From Sedimentisphaerales bacterium (lineage in GTDB: Bacteria > Planctomycetota > Phycisphaerae > Sedimentisphaerales > Anaerohalosphaeraceae), in NCBI GenBank assembly GCA_016935635.1, contig JAFGQP010000285.1, forward strand, positions 1 through 34,053: a stretch of 34,053 nt of DNA, written 5' to 3'. The translations under genes and the position numbers were made by a program. Shown in pieces: positions 8,591 to 20,000 of the stretch (the stretch's first letter is position 1; the number at the start of each line of letters is the position of its first letter). The notes under the pieces are model-generated. The model was not told the origin of the DNA. It ran no database searches and was given only the letters and a program-made list of their open reading frames with translations.

Positions 8591-8620
8591 AGTATAGTAT
8601 CTTTGTCAAAGATTGTCCAA
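8591..8620 (-). promoter_or_regulatory. Candidate promoter of the hemL operon
   Basis: On the minus strand, TTGGAC (8615-8620) and TATACT (8591-8596) are 18 bases apart. Initiation near 8584 leaves about 50 bases of leader before the hemL ATG. Its position inside the extended ORF supports the shorter hemL start. Confidence 0.5.
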
Positions 8621-8728
8621 ATCTTTCTTGTATACCCTGTCGCAAGCGCACTGGAGCAAACGCCGCTCTTTGGATTGCAAATTCAGCATTTACAATAGAT
8701 TATGCATCAACCAGGAACCCGGCAAGAA

Positions 8729-10258
8729 TTAGAGTTTGCGGTCCAATTTGCGGTAGCTGATGGCTTCGCCCAGATGTTCAGGATGTATGGTGTCGCTATT
8801 TTCCAAATCCGCGATGGTACGGGCAACTTTGCAGATTTTGTCATGGGCGCGGGCAGACAGGCCGAATTCAGTCATCGCCTGCTTGAGCATCATCTGGCAG
8901 GTCTCGTCCAGCTTGCAGCATTTCTGGATGTCGCGGTGGGCCATGGTTGCGTTGGTCATCAGTCCGTCTTTGCCGAAGCGGGCGGACTGGATGGCACGGG
9001 CAGCGGAAACCTGCCGGCGAATCTGCTCGGAGGGGGTACCGTCCGGGCCGCTGCGGAGACAATGGAACGAAACGGGGGCGACTTCACAGTGAATATCGAT
9101 GCGGTCGAGCAAGGGCCCGGAGATTTTGGCCATGTAGCGTTCGATCTGGACCGTGGTGCAGCGACAGCGTTTGTGGTCGGAGCCGAAGTAGCCGCACGGA
9201 CAGGGATTCATGGCGGCTATCAGGATAAAACGGGCGGGGAAACGCATGGTGCCTTTGGCCCTGTTGACCATGACAGCCCCTTCTTCAAGCGGCTGGCGGA
9301 TCATTTCCAGGACATTGCGGGGAAATTCCGCGAATTCGTCCAGGAACAGGATGCCATGATGGGACAGGCTCAGTTCGCCCGGGCGAGGATGAGTACCGCC
9401 GCCGACCAGCGATGGGCCGGAGGCAGTGTGATGCGGGGTTCGCACGGGGCGCGTGGCGATTAACGCCTTGCCTTTTTCGAGCAGGCCTACGGCAGAATAG
9501 ACACGGGTAGTTTCCAGCGACTCGGCCAGGGTCAAGTCCGGCATAATGGTCGCCATTCGCTGTGCAAGCATGGTTTTGCCTGAACCGGGCGGGCCAATCA
9601 TCATGACGTTATGGCCGCCTGCAGCGGCAATGGTCAGGGCACGCTTGACGGATTCCTGACCTTTGACATCGGAAAAATCAATATCATAGGCTGAAGACCG
9701 ACGAAATAGATTTTCTATATCGATTACAGTTGGTTCAATCGGGAGCTGTTCGGTCAGGAATGCGACCGCCTGTGTAAGGGAACCGACACCGAAGACCTCA
9801 ATATCTTGTACTACGGCGGCTTCTGAGGCGTTTTCGATGGGGACAATGATGCCTTTAAAGCCTTGTCTGGCAGCGGCCATGGCCATACTGAGGACGCCGT
9901 TGACGGGCCGGACGCGACCGTCGAGGGCCAGTTCGCCGGCGATGACATAATCGCCCATTTTGTCACTGGTGATTTTGTCCCCGCTGGCAAGAATACCCAG
10001 GGCGATGGGCAGATCAAAGGCTGGTCCGGCTTTTTTGACATCGGCAGGGGCAAGGTTTATCAGGGCAAGTGTTTCCGGATATCGGAAGCCCGAATTTGTG
10101 ATGGCACTGCGAACACGTTCGATGCTTTCTTTGACGGCGGTATCCGGCAGGCCGACAATCATTGGTTTTTCGAGGCCATTCAGCGAAATGTCAACTTCAA
10201 CTTCACAGAGAATTCCCTCAATGCCTTCCAAAGTCACAGAATACAGTCGGGACAGCAT
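8729..10258 (-). CDS. comM: ComM/YifB-type Mg-chelatase-like AAA+ ATPase
   Basis: 509 residues from the ATG at 10258, preceded by AAAAGGA on the minus strand. The N-terminal ChlI/Lon-like domain starts with MLSRLYSVTLEGIEG and contains VGLPDTAVKESIERV. The AAA+ core has Walker A GPPGSGKT (222-229) and Walker B LFLDEF (304-309). NPCPCGYFGSDHKRCRC is the Cys-rich loop of the family, and LLDRIDIHCEV is in the C-terminal domain. In characterised bacteria ComM is a hexameric helicase promoting branch migration during natural transformation, but the family is widespread in non-competent species, so that role is not assured here. The extended track start lies upstream of the likely transcription start. 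Confidence 0.93.
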   Translation of the reverse strand: MLSRLYSVTLEGIEGILCEVEVDISLNGLEKPMIVGLPDTAVKESIERVRSAITNSGFRYPETLALINLAPADVKKAGPAFDLPIALGILASGDKITSDKMGDYVIAGELALDGRVRPVNGVLSMAMAAARQGFKGIIVPIENASEAAVVQDIEVFGVGSLTQAVAFLTEQLPIEPTVIDIENLFRRSSAYDIDFSDVKGQESVKRALTIAAAGGHNVMMIGPPGSGKTMLAQRMATIMPDLTLAESLETTRVYSAVGLLEKGKALIATRPVRTPHHTASGPSLVGGGTHPRPGELSLSHHGILFLDEFAEFPRNVLEMIRQPLEEGAVMVNRAKGTMRFPARFILIAAMNPCPCGYFGSDHKRCRCTTVQIERYMAKISGPLLDRIDIHCEVAPVSFHCLRSGPDGTPSEQIRRQVSAARAIQSARFGKDGLMTNATMAHRDIQKCCKLDETCQMMLKQAMTEFGLSARAHDKICKVARTIADLENSDTIHPEHLGEAISYRKLDRKL

Positions 10259-10335
10259 ACGAATCCTTTTAAAAAAGTCCTTCAAACTCCTTAATCCTGG
10301 TTTGGCCAAACTACAGAACCATTCAGATAGACTGT

Positions 10336-10364
10336 ATTGTAGAGATTTTTTATCCAAACGACAA
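10336..10364 (-). promoter_or_regulatory. Candidate comM promoter
   Basis: On the minus strand, TTGTCG (10359-10364) and TACAAT (10336-10341) are 17 bases apart. Initiation near 10329 leaves a leader of about 70 bases before the ATG at 10258 and excludes the track start at 10357. Confidence 0.45.
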
Positions 10365-10507
10365 GTGTTTTCTGGCCTGTTACGGCTGGATTATTGCGGG
10401 AAATTAACCCTATATAATGGCTATATTATACCTGTCTTTGTATAGATATGGAATTTTTCATAAAAATTTAAGAATATTATTGCATTCAAGCCGAAGGATT
10501 GTATATA

Positions 10508-10582
10508 ATGACGTTTGGAATTATAGCTCTTTTTCTTCTATTTACTCTCTATATGTTTCAAAGAGCTAAAGCGGGACGATAA
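10508..10582 (+). CDS. Putative 24-residue single-helix membrane peptide
   Basis: This ORF is too short for the track. ATG at 10508 to TAA at 10582 encodes MTFGIIALFLLFTLYMFQRA followed by KAGR. That is one hydrophobic helix of about 17 residues with a basic tail, which predicts an N-out, C-in small membrane peptide. GAAGGA at 10493-10498 is a strong SD nine bases upstream. A TATAAT at 10413-10418 lies upstream, though I see no good -35. A textbook terminator follows at 10627-10656, making a compact stand-alone unit between comM and the minus-strand 66-residue gene. No homologue comes to mind. It could alternatively be a small RNA with a chance ORF. Confidence 0.5.
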   Translation: MTFGIIALFLLFTLYMFQRAKAGR

Positions 10583-10624
10583 TATTAAGTTATATATTCC
10601 AAAATTCTATTAGAACGCTTTAGC
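10565..10624 (+). promoter_or_regulatory. Long-range inverted repeat spanning the end of the small ORF
   Basis: GCTAAAGCG (10565-10573, inside the last codons of the small ORF) is the exact reverse complement of CGCTTTAGC (10616-10624), with 42 A/T-rich bases between. It sits directly before the terminator hairpin. It could fold in RNA as a stabilising stem or an alternative to other structures; function is unknown. Confidence 0.35.
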
Positions 10625-10626
10625 AA

Positions 10627-10656
10627 GGCTGGTACCGAAAGGTATCAGCCTTTTTT
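10627..10656 (+). terminator. Rho-independent terminator with GAAA tetraloop
   Basis: GGCTGGTACC (10627-10636) pairs with GGTATCAGCC (10641-10650) over ten base pairs including one G-U. The loop is GAAA, and six T follow. The T-run orientation shows it ends a rightward transcript, which can only be that of the small ORF. Confidence 0.9.
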
Positions 10657-10691
10657 ATTATTCCCCTGTCGTGAATAATTTTCCGACATAT

Positions 10692-10892
10692 TCAGGCGTG
10701 TTTTCGCATATCGACCATGAGGGCAGCCAGCAGGATATGACGGAGTCGTTCGACAGTCAGGCCGTCCAGATAATCTTCGGAGAAATCCAGTTTGAGTTTG
10801 CCCGGAAAGTGCAGCAACTGGCTTTTGACTTCCCTTTTGCTCATCGCTGCGACATCGCAGCACATTTTTTCAAAATCGGCATATCGAGCCAT
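10692..10892 (-). CDS. 66-residue conserved-looking small protein, unknown function
   Basis: I start this at the ATG at 10892 (MARYADFEKMCCDVAAMSKREV...). The 32 extra residues of the track ORF would begin inside the terminator region of the giant gene and are not protein-like. The 66 residues are amphipathic and largely helical, with a CC pair at 10-11, a short LKLDFSEDYLDGLTVERLRH segment and a Met/His-containing tail (VDMRKHA). No signal peptide or membrane helix is evident. GGGG lies about nine bases upstream as a weak SD. It follows the giant gene in the same direction but after its terminator, so it is probably transcribed separately. Confidence 0.6.
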   Translation of the reverse strand: MARYADFEKMCCDVAAMSKREVKSQLLHFPGKLKLDFSEDYLDGLTVERLRHILLAALMVDMRKHA

Positions 10893-10984
10893 ATCTGTTA
10901 CCCCACGACGCAATAAATCTGTATTCTGTACACGATTGTCTTCGGACAAGAATGCAGGCGGGTTAACACAAAAGAAGACAAGAA

Positions 10985-11020
10985 ACAAAAAAGGCCGCGG
11001 TGAAAATCACCGCGGCCTTT
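10985..11020 (-). terminator. Rho-independent terminator of the giant gene
   Basis: GGCCGCGGTGA (10993-11003) and TCACCGCGGCC (11007-11017) form a perfect 11-bp stem with a three-base loop. On the minus strand it is followed by TTTTTT. It lies 21 bases past the stop codon of the 3,900-residue gene. Confidence 0.9.
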
Positions 11021-11040
11021 GAAACCTTTACATCAGGGTA

Positions 11041-14000
11041 TTACTGGGCCTGCAACGGCTCACTCCACTGACCTGTATTCTGCAGCGGGGAGCGGTCGCG
11101 ATACCGGACACGGTACTGATAACCGGCAAACTGGCTATCGACTTGGACCCAGATGACATTGGGCGTCGGAGCGGTTCCGTTCGGGTTATTCGGCATATCG
11201 GCCACATTGTCGGCATTTCTCCAGATGGCGTTGTTGCCGTCCAGAGAATTTCCAACAACACACTCGAACTGATACTCGACATCGCTGTCATCATCGGCTT
11301 CCTGAGCCACAACCAGGTGGTACCAGATACCGTTGACATTGACCTTCGTGGCACTGGTAAGGACAGCCGGATTCGGCAGCGGCGGCTCATTATCCACGAC
11401 CTGCGGGGTTGCAGAGGCTTCAATAGATAGCTGCGTCCATGTATTTAGTGTATTGCCATATCTGCAGCGTACTCTATAAGTGTAAATCTGACCTGTGATC
11501 AAGCCTGTGTCGGTAAAGACCCATGGTGTGGCTGAATAAAAAGTATTTAAACCTGTAGAACCTGGATCAATATTTTGAACCTTAAATGTCGCGGCAGGAG
11601 AACCTATCGCGACGTCTCCGACATAACGCTGGAATTCATACTCCAAGCCAAGATTTTCAGGATCAGTAATCTCCAATGCTGTCATTGTGATGCGAGTTTC
11701 ATCCATTGCAGCCGGCGGAACGTCCCACAGCATTATCGGGTTAGGCACCGGGTTCAGCGGATCCGGCTGCGGGAAGTACTGCGTTCCGGGGATTCCAGTC
11801 AACTCAACTGCTGCAATCGAAATATTGTCCATCGGGTCAAGGACCTGATATTGGAATTTGTATTGTCTCCCAAAGGTAAGACCAGTCACCACATAGGCAG
11901 GGTCTGTCAGCCATCCGCTATCGGGACCGTCAACCGGATCAATACAAAGGAACCGATACTGCAATTGATTTTCCGGGAACCAGTTGTCCCTGGTGGGCTG
12001 TCCTGTCAATACCAACTGATTATAGGTATTGAATGGGGCGAGAATCGGGTCAATCAGAGCCCACGCCGGTGCTATCGGAGCTTCATTATCCGCTTCGAGC
12101 CAGCAGCGCGACAGGATCGACATATCGTCAAAATCGACCTGTGAGTCATAATTAAAGTCAGACCCGCCACACCAGGTATTGATGTCACTGCAGCCAAACA
12201 TCCAGTACTGCACCAGAATCGCCAGGTCATCCAATCCAACCTGGCCATTCATTACCAGGTCAGTCATAACACAAGTGGATGTGCCCTGCTGAAGGGGATA
12301 GTGATACCCCATATCGACGATACCCTTATCCAGTCCGCCAAGGATGTTGGTGGTGTAGGTTTCCAGTCCAATTGAGCCTGCCGGAACAGAGCCGGTACTG
12401 ATACAGGGGCCGGTCTGATTCAGATAGTAATTGCCCAATCCATCGGGGTGAACCTGGAATCCGGGGTCGGCATTGATGTTGCCAACGCCCCAGTTGAGGG
12501 TCGAACCAGAAGCTACCCGGACCGAAGAGACGGTGTTTCCGCCCTGAACATCACTATAAGAGATGCTTAAGGTCGCCGGACGCGGATCATAAATGAAACC
12601 CGTACCGACTGTGATTTGAATACCATCTGCAGCAGTATTATCCCAGAAAATGCTGTCAAGGATATTAACATTGCTACCATAGGCACAATACAAACCACCG
12701 CCGGAACCAGGATCACTATAATCACCGCCCCGTCCCGTGGACTTATTATTGGCAAATGTACAGTTGGCAAAGTTTGAGGTCACAAACCAGTTAACCGAGG
12801 CACCGCCGCCATCCCGCCGTCCGACGTTGTTGTCAAACAGGCAGTTGAAGATGCTGGAGTCGACAGGGTCTTCCCCGGCCAGGTAGATACCGCCGCCGGA
12901 GATGTCGGCCAGGTTGGTTGTAAAGACCGAGTGGCTCAGTTTGAGTTCGGCATTGCCGACAAACAAACCGCCGCCCTGACCGGCCGCCGCCAGCGTTTCA
13001 TAGATGACCGGCGGGTCATTTTCGCCTTCACCGGGGATCACATTAGCCGGCGGAGTCACTGCTTCATTACGCACAAACCGGGTGTTGGTAATCTCGATGG
13101 TGTCGTATTCGGCATAGATGCCCGAACCGGCATACGCATAATTATCAAAGGAGTTGCAGTCCGCCACGGTTGTCTGCGACTTATAGGCATAGAGCCCGCC
13201 GCCGACCGCTGCTTCATTGTTGTTGAAGTCGCACCGGGTGAAGACCACATTGCACGCGTTTTCGTAGGCTATCGCACCGCCAAAGCTGGTATTAAACGTC
13301 AGCGGCAGTTCAACGGTTGTGCGATCAGCGGTATTGTTATTGAACTGGCAATCGGTGAATTCGAGTGCACAATCCTGCAATGCGAAGACGGCACCACCAG
13401 CGGTGGGCAGATCCAGCTGACGATTGGGGGTCGGTTCAATTTCATCGCCTATTCCCGACAAACTGCCATCGGTTGCATTGTCGGCAAAGACGCACCCGAC
13501 AAATTTAGCTGTGGTGTCATAAGCACAATACACCGCACCGCCGTAACCGCTGTATCGCCAGTACTCTTCATAACCATCAGGCTTGGGCGTGGTGGTCATG
13601 GCATTGGCATAATCTTCTGATGCCAGGAATTCTTCCCAGTTTTTCCACTTGGTCCAGCCAAACCATCTGGCCCAGACATCGTAATCGTAGGTGCCGAACA
13701 TGGAGGAATAGAAGTAGTACTTATCGCCTTCTTCCCAGCCATCCCACCAGGAGCCGAAACTGTCATAGCTGTTTTCGATGGAATCCGGCCATATCATGCC
13801 GCCGCCGCGTCCGCCATGATATTGAGTTCCGCCAATCGTAGCGCCAACGCCGCCGTTACCCCCTGTGCCGCCGAGGGCTTCATTGCCGGTAAAGGTACAA
13901 TGGTCAAAGATGACATTGCTGCTGAATCCAGCGTAGACGGCACCGCCATAAGCCCGGCCCGGCCATCCGCCATCACCGCCGGTGGGATGCGCTTCGCATC

Positions 14001-17000
14001 CACCTGCACCATTCTGGCCATTGCCGCCCTGGACACTGTTGTTTTCAAAACTGCAGTGAATAAATTTCGGCGAGCTTTCAAGGATGGTTACAGCACCGCC
14101 AAGGACACTGCCTCCGTCGGCTCCATCCACAACACCACCGCCGCAATTAAGCGTCTTGGTCGGGTTCCCGCCTGTCCATCGGCACTCTTCAAAGATCATG
14201 TTGCGAATGGTCGGGCTGCCGGCGATGATGTACATCTGACCGGACCGCAGGGTGATTCCCTCGATAATCGCTTCTTCGGGCGTATTGATGAGAGAAAACT
14301 CGTAATTCTCAAACGCCGTTGCACGCACAACTTCTTCATCAGCGGGATTGGACCCGGTAATCTTGAGTTTCTTGCCATTGAGGCTGATAGTTACCAGTGA
14401 GGCGTCATAATCGCCTGAAGTTCCGACGCCCGGATTGTAGCGTCCCGGCATAACCATAATCGTATCACCGTCCTGGGCGACATCGATGGCCTGCTGGACT
14501 TCCGTAAAGGGGCTGGAACCGCCAACCAGATAAGTCTGCTTCTGGCGAACCAGCACGGTAATCGTCTTGTTGGACGTCATCATCACATGATTGACAGCCT
14601 CATCGGAGCCATCATTGACCGTACCGCCGCTCCAGCCGGTGATGATGTAGTCGGACTGAATATCTGCCGTCAGCGTTGCTTTCTGACCCATGTAATAGAT
14701 CTGGCTGGACGGTGTAACCACGCCCCGGTTGTCCTGGACATAAGCTGTCAGGGTAAAGCGAGGCATGATATTGGCATTGGCCGCGTTATAATAGTGGTAT
14801 CCAAGGTCAACGATACCGCCATCAAGAACCGCGGGACTGATACTGGTGTTGGTGGTATACGTATTGAGCCCGAAGCTCAGCGCGGTTCCATTGCCGGCAT
14901 TGATGGCCGGGCTGGACGGATTGAGATAATAATCGCCCAATACGCCCACTGCAAACAATGGATTTGCGGCAAGATTGGCCGCATTGCCGGCAATCGCATT
15001 CAACTGCGGAACCGTCAGGGCCGAAGCCGTCTGGGCATTGAAGTAATCGCCGTTGGGATTGCCGTAGAACAGACAGTTGTTCACCTTGGCATCCGCCGAG
15101 GAAGGCTGTTCATAGACTGCAAAACTGCCATTGCCGCTGAGGATGCTATTGGTCAGCGTCGCCTGACTGCTGTTGCTGATAAACAGGCCGCCGCCCTGGC
15201 CGTCGGTCGTATTGCCGACGATGGTGCAGTTGTTGAACGACGGACTGACACCATTGGTCATGGCGACTGCACCGCCGGTCAGTTTGGCATAGTTATCCGC
15301 CAGCAGACAGTTATCGAGCTGATGCTTGATAATTGCATTGCCGCTGACGAGGGCAATCGCACCGCCCTGGCCCTGGCCGCTTTCGGCACGGTTTTCAACA
15401 AAGACCGTATCCACAATCGTGGCGCTGGTGTTCAGGCAAGCCAGAGCACCGCCAAAGCCTTCGCCGCTGACTGCCCGATGGAAATACGACAGGCCGGTTG
15501 CAGAGTTTCCGCTGAACAGCGAGTTGCCCACCTGGATGCTGCCTTCGGACAGATGCATCGCGCCGCCGCTCCAGGCCGTGTTATTGATAAAGTAGCACTG
15601 GTTGAAGGCGGCCTCAAAATTCTGGGTATGGATTGCACCGCCCCAGTTGCCGGCCTTGTTGTCGGCAAAGGTACATCCGGTCAGAGTCATTTCCAGCGTG
15701 TAGGTGTTCGGATCGGGTATGTAATAATACATATCGATCGCACCGCCGTTGGCCTGGGCTTCGTTGGCACCAAAGCTGCAATTGATCGCCGTGAAGTCCG
15801 ACTTGGCGTTGATGGCCCCGCCGTAGCTCTTGGAGTAGTTCTTATTAAAGGTGCAGTTTTCAAAAATAACATTCTGACAATCTTCATTGATAAACACCGC
15901 ACCTGCACTGATTGTCAGAGCTTCCGGATAATACTGCTCATACAGCTGCAGAACCTGTTCCGGTTCCAGATAGAAATCCAGGAACGTCCTTTCCCAGTCG
16001 TAGTTGTTTTCAAATACGCAGTCTTTGACATAAATTTGAGTTCCTGAGCCGATATCCAGCGCACAACCGCCGCTGTTTTTGATGATCAGGTTGCTGAAGT
16101 TCTCAATGGTGCTGTTGGGGTCGACCGTAATCGCACCGCCGCGAGTCAGGAATTGATATTCTTCGGACGTCTGGGTTACTTCCTGTTCACCAATGATATA
16201 AACCGTATTCAAGTAATCGGATTCAAATGCCTTATTACCGTCGAATACGCAATCGATAACGCTGGAGGTCGCACCCTTGCCCAGGGTAATCGCACCGCCG
16301 CGAATCATTCCATACGACACTGCAAAGCCGTTGCTGCCGGGCGTAGACGGATTATACGGGTCAGGATATTCCGCCCCGCTTCCCTTGGCGCCGCCGGTGC
16401 CGGGAATTCCCTGTCTGGCATAATTGTCATCAAAGACACAGTTGGTGATTACGGCATCGCATTGTTCTTCGGCATAAATCGCGCCGCCGATGCCGTCACC
16501 AATTCCGTAACCGCCGTCACCACCCCAGCTTTCACGACCGCTGCCGTCGGCATTGCTGCCGTTGCCGCCGATGCCGCCGCAGCCGCCGAGGGCCCGGTTT
16601 TCAGTAAAGATGCAATTCTGAATCAGCGGAGAACTCTTATCAAGAATTGCGATCGCGCCACCGTAACCATTGCCCTGGCCGATGCCGCCATGTCCGCCGC
16701 TCTGGCCATCCTCGTTGCTGCCTTCAGCAGGAGTTCGGCCATTGGCACCATCGCCGCCCCAGGCCGCAACGACCTGGCAATTGTAGAATACGCAGTTGCG
16801 AATGATGGGCGAGCTGCCGTTATCAATCAGAATGGCGCCGCCGAAGCCATCCCCAATAGCGTCTTCACCGCTGTTGGCACGCGGAGGCGGCGGGGGATTG
16901 ATGGTGGGATCATCCGGCATGGGCGGATTCGGAATCACCGCGTTCTGACCCAGTTCTCCAATCCAGAGTGCATTTCGAATGGTAAGTCCCTGGATGATGG

Positions 17001-20000
17001 TATCAGGACCTTCACCGCGGCGAATCATGAATGCCCGCTGCGGAACATAGCGTGAGCCCTGACAATCGATCACGGTATTGGCAACTACGGCCGGATCGTT
17101 GGGATCTTCAGAGGTAATGATAATGCTCTTGCCCATCAGGTCCAGGCCGTCGCCTGTTTCAGTAACAATCGTGTAAGGCAGATTGGGCCGCGGCGCCAGA
17201 ATAACGGTATCGCCATCCCGTGCGGCTGCCAATGCGGCATTCACCGTCGGATAGTCTGTGGGGACCAGGCGATTGCGAGGCACGGCCAGTTCAAATTCAA
17301 CCTGAACCGTGCGATTGCCGCTCATGGTTATCGTATTCGTGTTGCCGGTCAAGGTATCATCGTCGGTTCCAATCCAGCGTTTGACGCGGTAATTATCGTT
17401 GGGTATAGCCGTCAGAAGGACAACCGTACCCTGTCTAATCATGGCTATATCCTGCGACTCGGACACAATCATCGATCCGGCAGGAGTCCATTCGGCTTTG
17501 AGGCTTCCATAAGGATCCCTGTCCGCAATGTAAACCGAGGCAGTCAGTACATAATCCCGCACGGTCAAGGCCGCATTCTGATGGTATCCCAGGTCCATGA
17601 TCCCCGTATCGGGCACATGGTCGCTGCGCGTGGTGCCGATATAACCAAAGGTGTCCGGATCCAGGAGGCTCAAGCTGGCCGGATCGCCCGTATTGACACA
17701 GGAACTGACCGCCCGCTGGCCGGACTCGATCTGGCTGAGATAATAGGTGACTTCAAGCGGGGAATCGGCATCGACCACACGAACAAACAGCGGATCATCC
17801 GCTTCGATATCGTCCCCGAAATTGCCGCCGAAATCCAGCCACAGAGGATCACCCGGGGCCTCATAGACCTCGGCGAATCCACCCATGAGATTGGAATAGG
17901 ACGAAATCAGAGTGACATAGGGATTGCCGACCTGGGCAGGATCACCCAGGGCAATCTGATTGCCGTAAGGTCCAAGGTTGTCCCAGACGATGGTATTAGT
18001 CAGCCAGACGACTGCATCAAAGCAGCCAATACCGCCGCCATAAGCATACAGACCTGTGGTAACATTGTCCGCGATGGTGCAATTGTACAGATTGACAAAG
18101 GCCGAATTGGCGGAAATGCCGCCGCCGCCGAATCTGGAACTATTGTCGTTAATCAGACAGTTGCGAACCATCTGATCCATATCCTCTTCGGGATTCAGAC
18201 CATAGCCTTCAATGAACAGCCCGGCACCAAAACCATCACTCCTATTATTGGTCATTCTGCAGGAACGAATCAGGAATGAACTGTCGAGGGCATAAATGCC
18301 CGCACCGTCACCGCTGATGCCGACCTGGCTGACATCGGTGGCGACGTTATTGAAAACCGTCACATTCTGAAGCAGAACATCGCTTTCATAGAGATACAAG
18401 CCGCCGCCGTTTTGAGCCTCATTTTCATGAACCAGACTGTCTTCATAGGTAAAAATCAGGCGTCCAATCGCGGCTCCTGCACCATAGGCACCCTCATTGC
18501 CGGAGAAATTGACATCCTTGAAATGAACCCAGGTCTGATCCGAAGGAACCATATTATAAGCATGCACACCGCCGCCGGCACTGACATGATAGGTGGTGTT
18601 GGTGACGGCAATGTTATCCTCGAAGTCAACGCCTTCGGCGTCCAGATAGCCGATGGTGGTGTTGGCGCCCTGAAGGGCATCCCACTCAAATTCCATCAGA
18701 TACCAGTCATAAAACCGGATTTCAGCCGGAGGAGTGAGAGGTACGGGCTGCCAAACCTGAATCGCTGCGATCTTAAGCTGATCACGGTTATCTTTAAGAT
18801 AACCCCAGATCACATCTTTAACCGTGGTATGGGCTGTCAGGTTGAATGCACTGTCAACCGTATAATAGCCCATCGTTCCCATCGGATTGCCTTCATTGTC
18901 CACCATAATGGACCAGGCCCGGAACAGGGACACGGAAGACATACCCTGAGATTGTGCTCCCAGCCAGAGAATACCCGCACCATCACCCACGCCGTCAAAA
19001 TCATTGCCTGGATCGCGATCCACGCCGACGGTATTTTCTGAGAACAAGCAGTCTCTCAGTGTAATCTGGCAGTTTGGCGCGCTGTACAGAGCGCCGCCAT
19101 CGAGAGCGGATGTATTACCAATAAATTGACAATCCTCATAAACTGCGACACAGGGAGTTTCTTTTTGAGTCAAAGGAACCGATTGGTAGTTTACAAGATG
19201 TTCAATCGCATTCGGTTCTTCAATGATATCGCCAATCACAAATTCTGCGCTGGCCAGGAAGTCACCGCCGGCATAATCCCAGAAGGACTCATTGTCCTGA
19301 ATAATCGTATTGGTCATCGTGATGTTGCAGCCATACTGATAGAAACTGGCGCCGCCGAGTGTTTGTGTGGTACGGAATGCACCCCCTGACGAGCCCTGGC
19401 TGCCCCGCGGATTGCCGCCGTCACCGCCGGTTGCACCACTGCCGCCATTGCCGCCAACCCCGCCGTCAACACCATCACCGCCATCGCCGCCGTCACCAAT
19501 AATCATACCATCGCCGCTATTGCCGCCGAAGCCGCCATGTCCGCCGCTGCCGCCCTGGGCACCGTCGCCATCTGCTCCGCCGCCATTGCCGCCGTCGCCG
19601 CCGCGATAGTCCTGAGATGTCAGAATCTCAGACCTCAGGATCGTATTGCCGGTGAATTCACAATCTTCAACAGTAATGGAGGATGTTGGACCATAATAGA
19701 TGCCGGCACCGTAGGCATAGAAGCCATCGGAACTGCCGTCACCGCCCCAGCCGCCAAAGCCGCCGTTACCCGGCACGCCTTCGCCTTCCTTACCGTCACC
19801 GCCATTGCCGCCGTTGCCGCCGAAGCTGCCGACACCGACTCGCAGTGAACACAGATTGATTGTGACATTTTTCAGTACAATAGTATTATTGCCATCGGTG
19901 TAAATAGCACCACCATAGGCATTTCCGCCAAAACCGGCATCACCGCCGGCGCCTCCATTACCCCCATAACCACCCTCTTCCAGATCATCAGCACCGGCAC

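Noticed and set aside
10645-10863. 72-residue minus ORF overlapping the 66-residue gene
   Set aside because: Runs into the + strand terminator and is Arg/Pro/Gly-biased; the frame starting at 10892 is more protein-like.
12931-13620. 229-residue + strand ORF antisense to the giant gene
   Set aside because: Shadow ORF produced by codon bias of the real gene; no start signal or family motif.
14587-16047. 486-residue + strand ORF antisense to the giant gene
   Set aside because: It is the mirror of the Gly/Asn/Asp-rich reading frame; composition (Arg, Ile, Gly, Ala runs) is that of a shadow, with no SD or domain.
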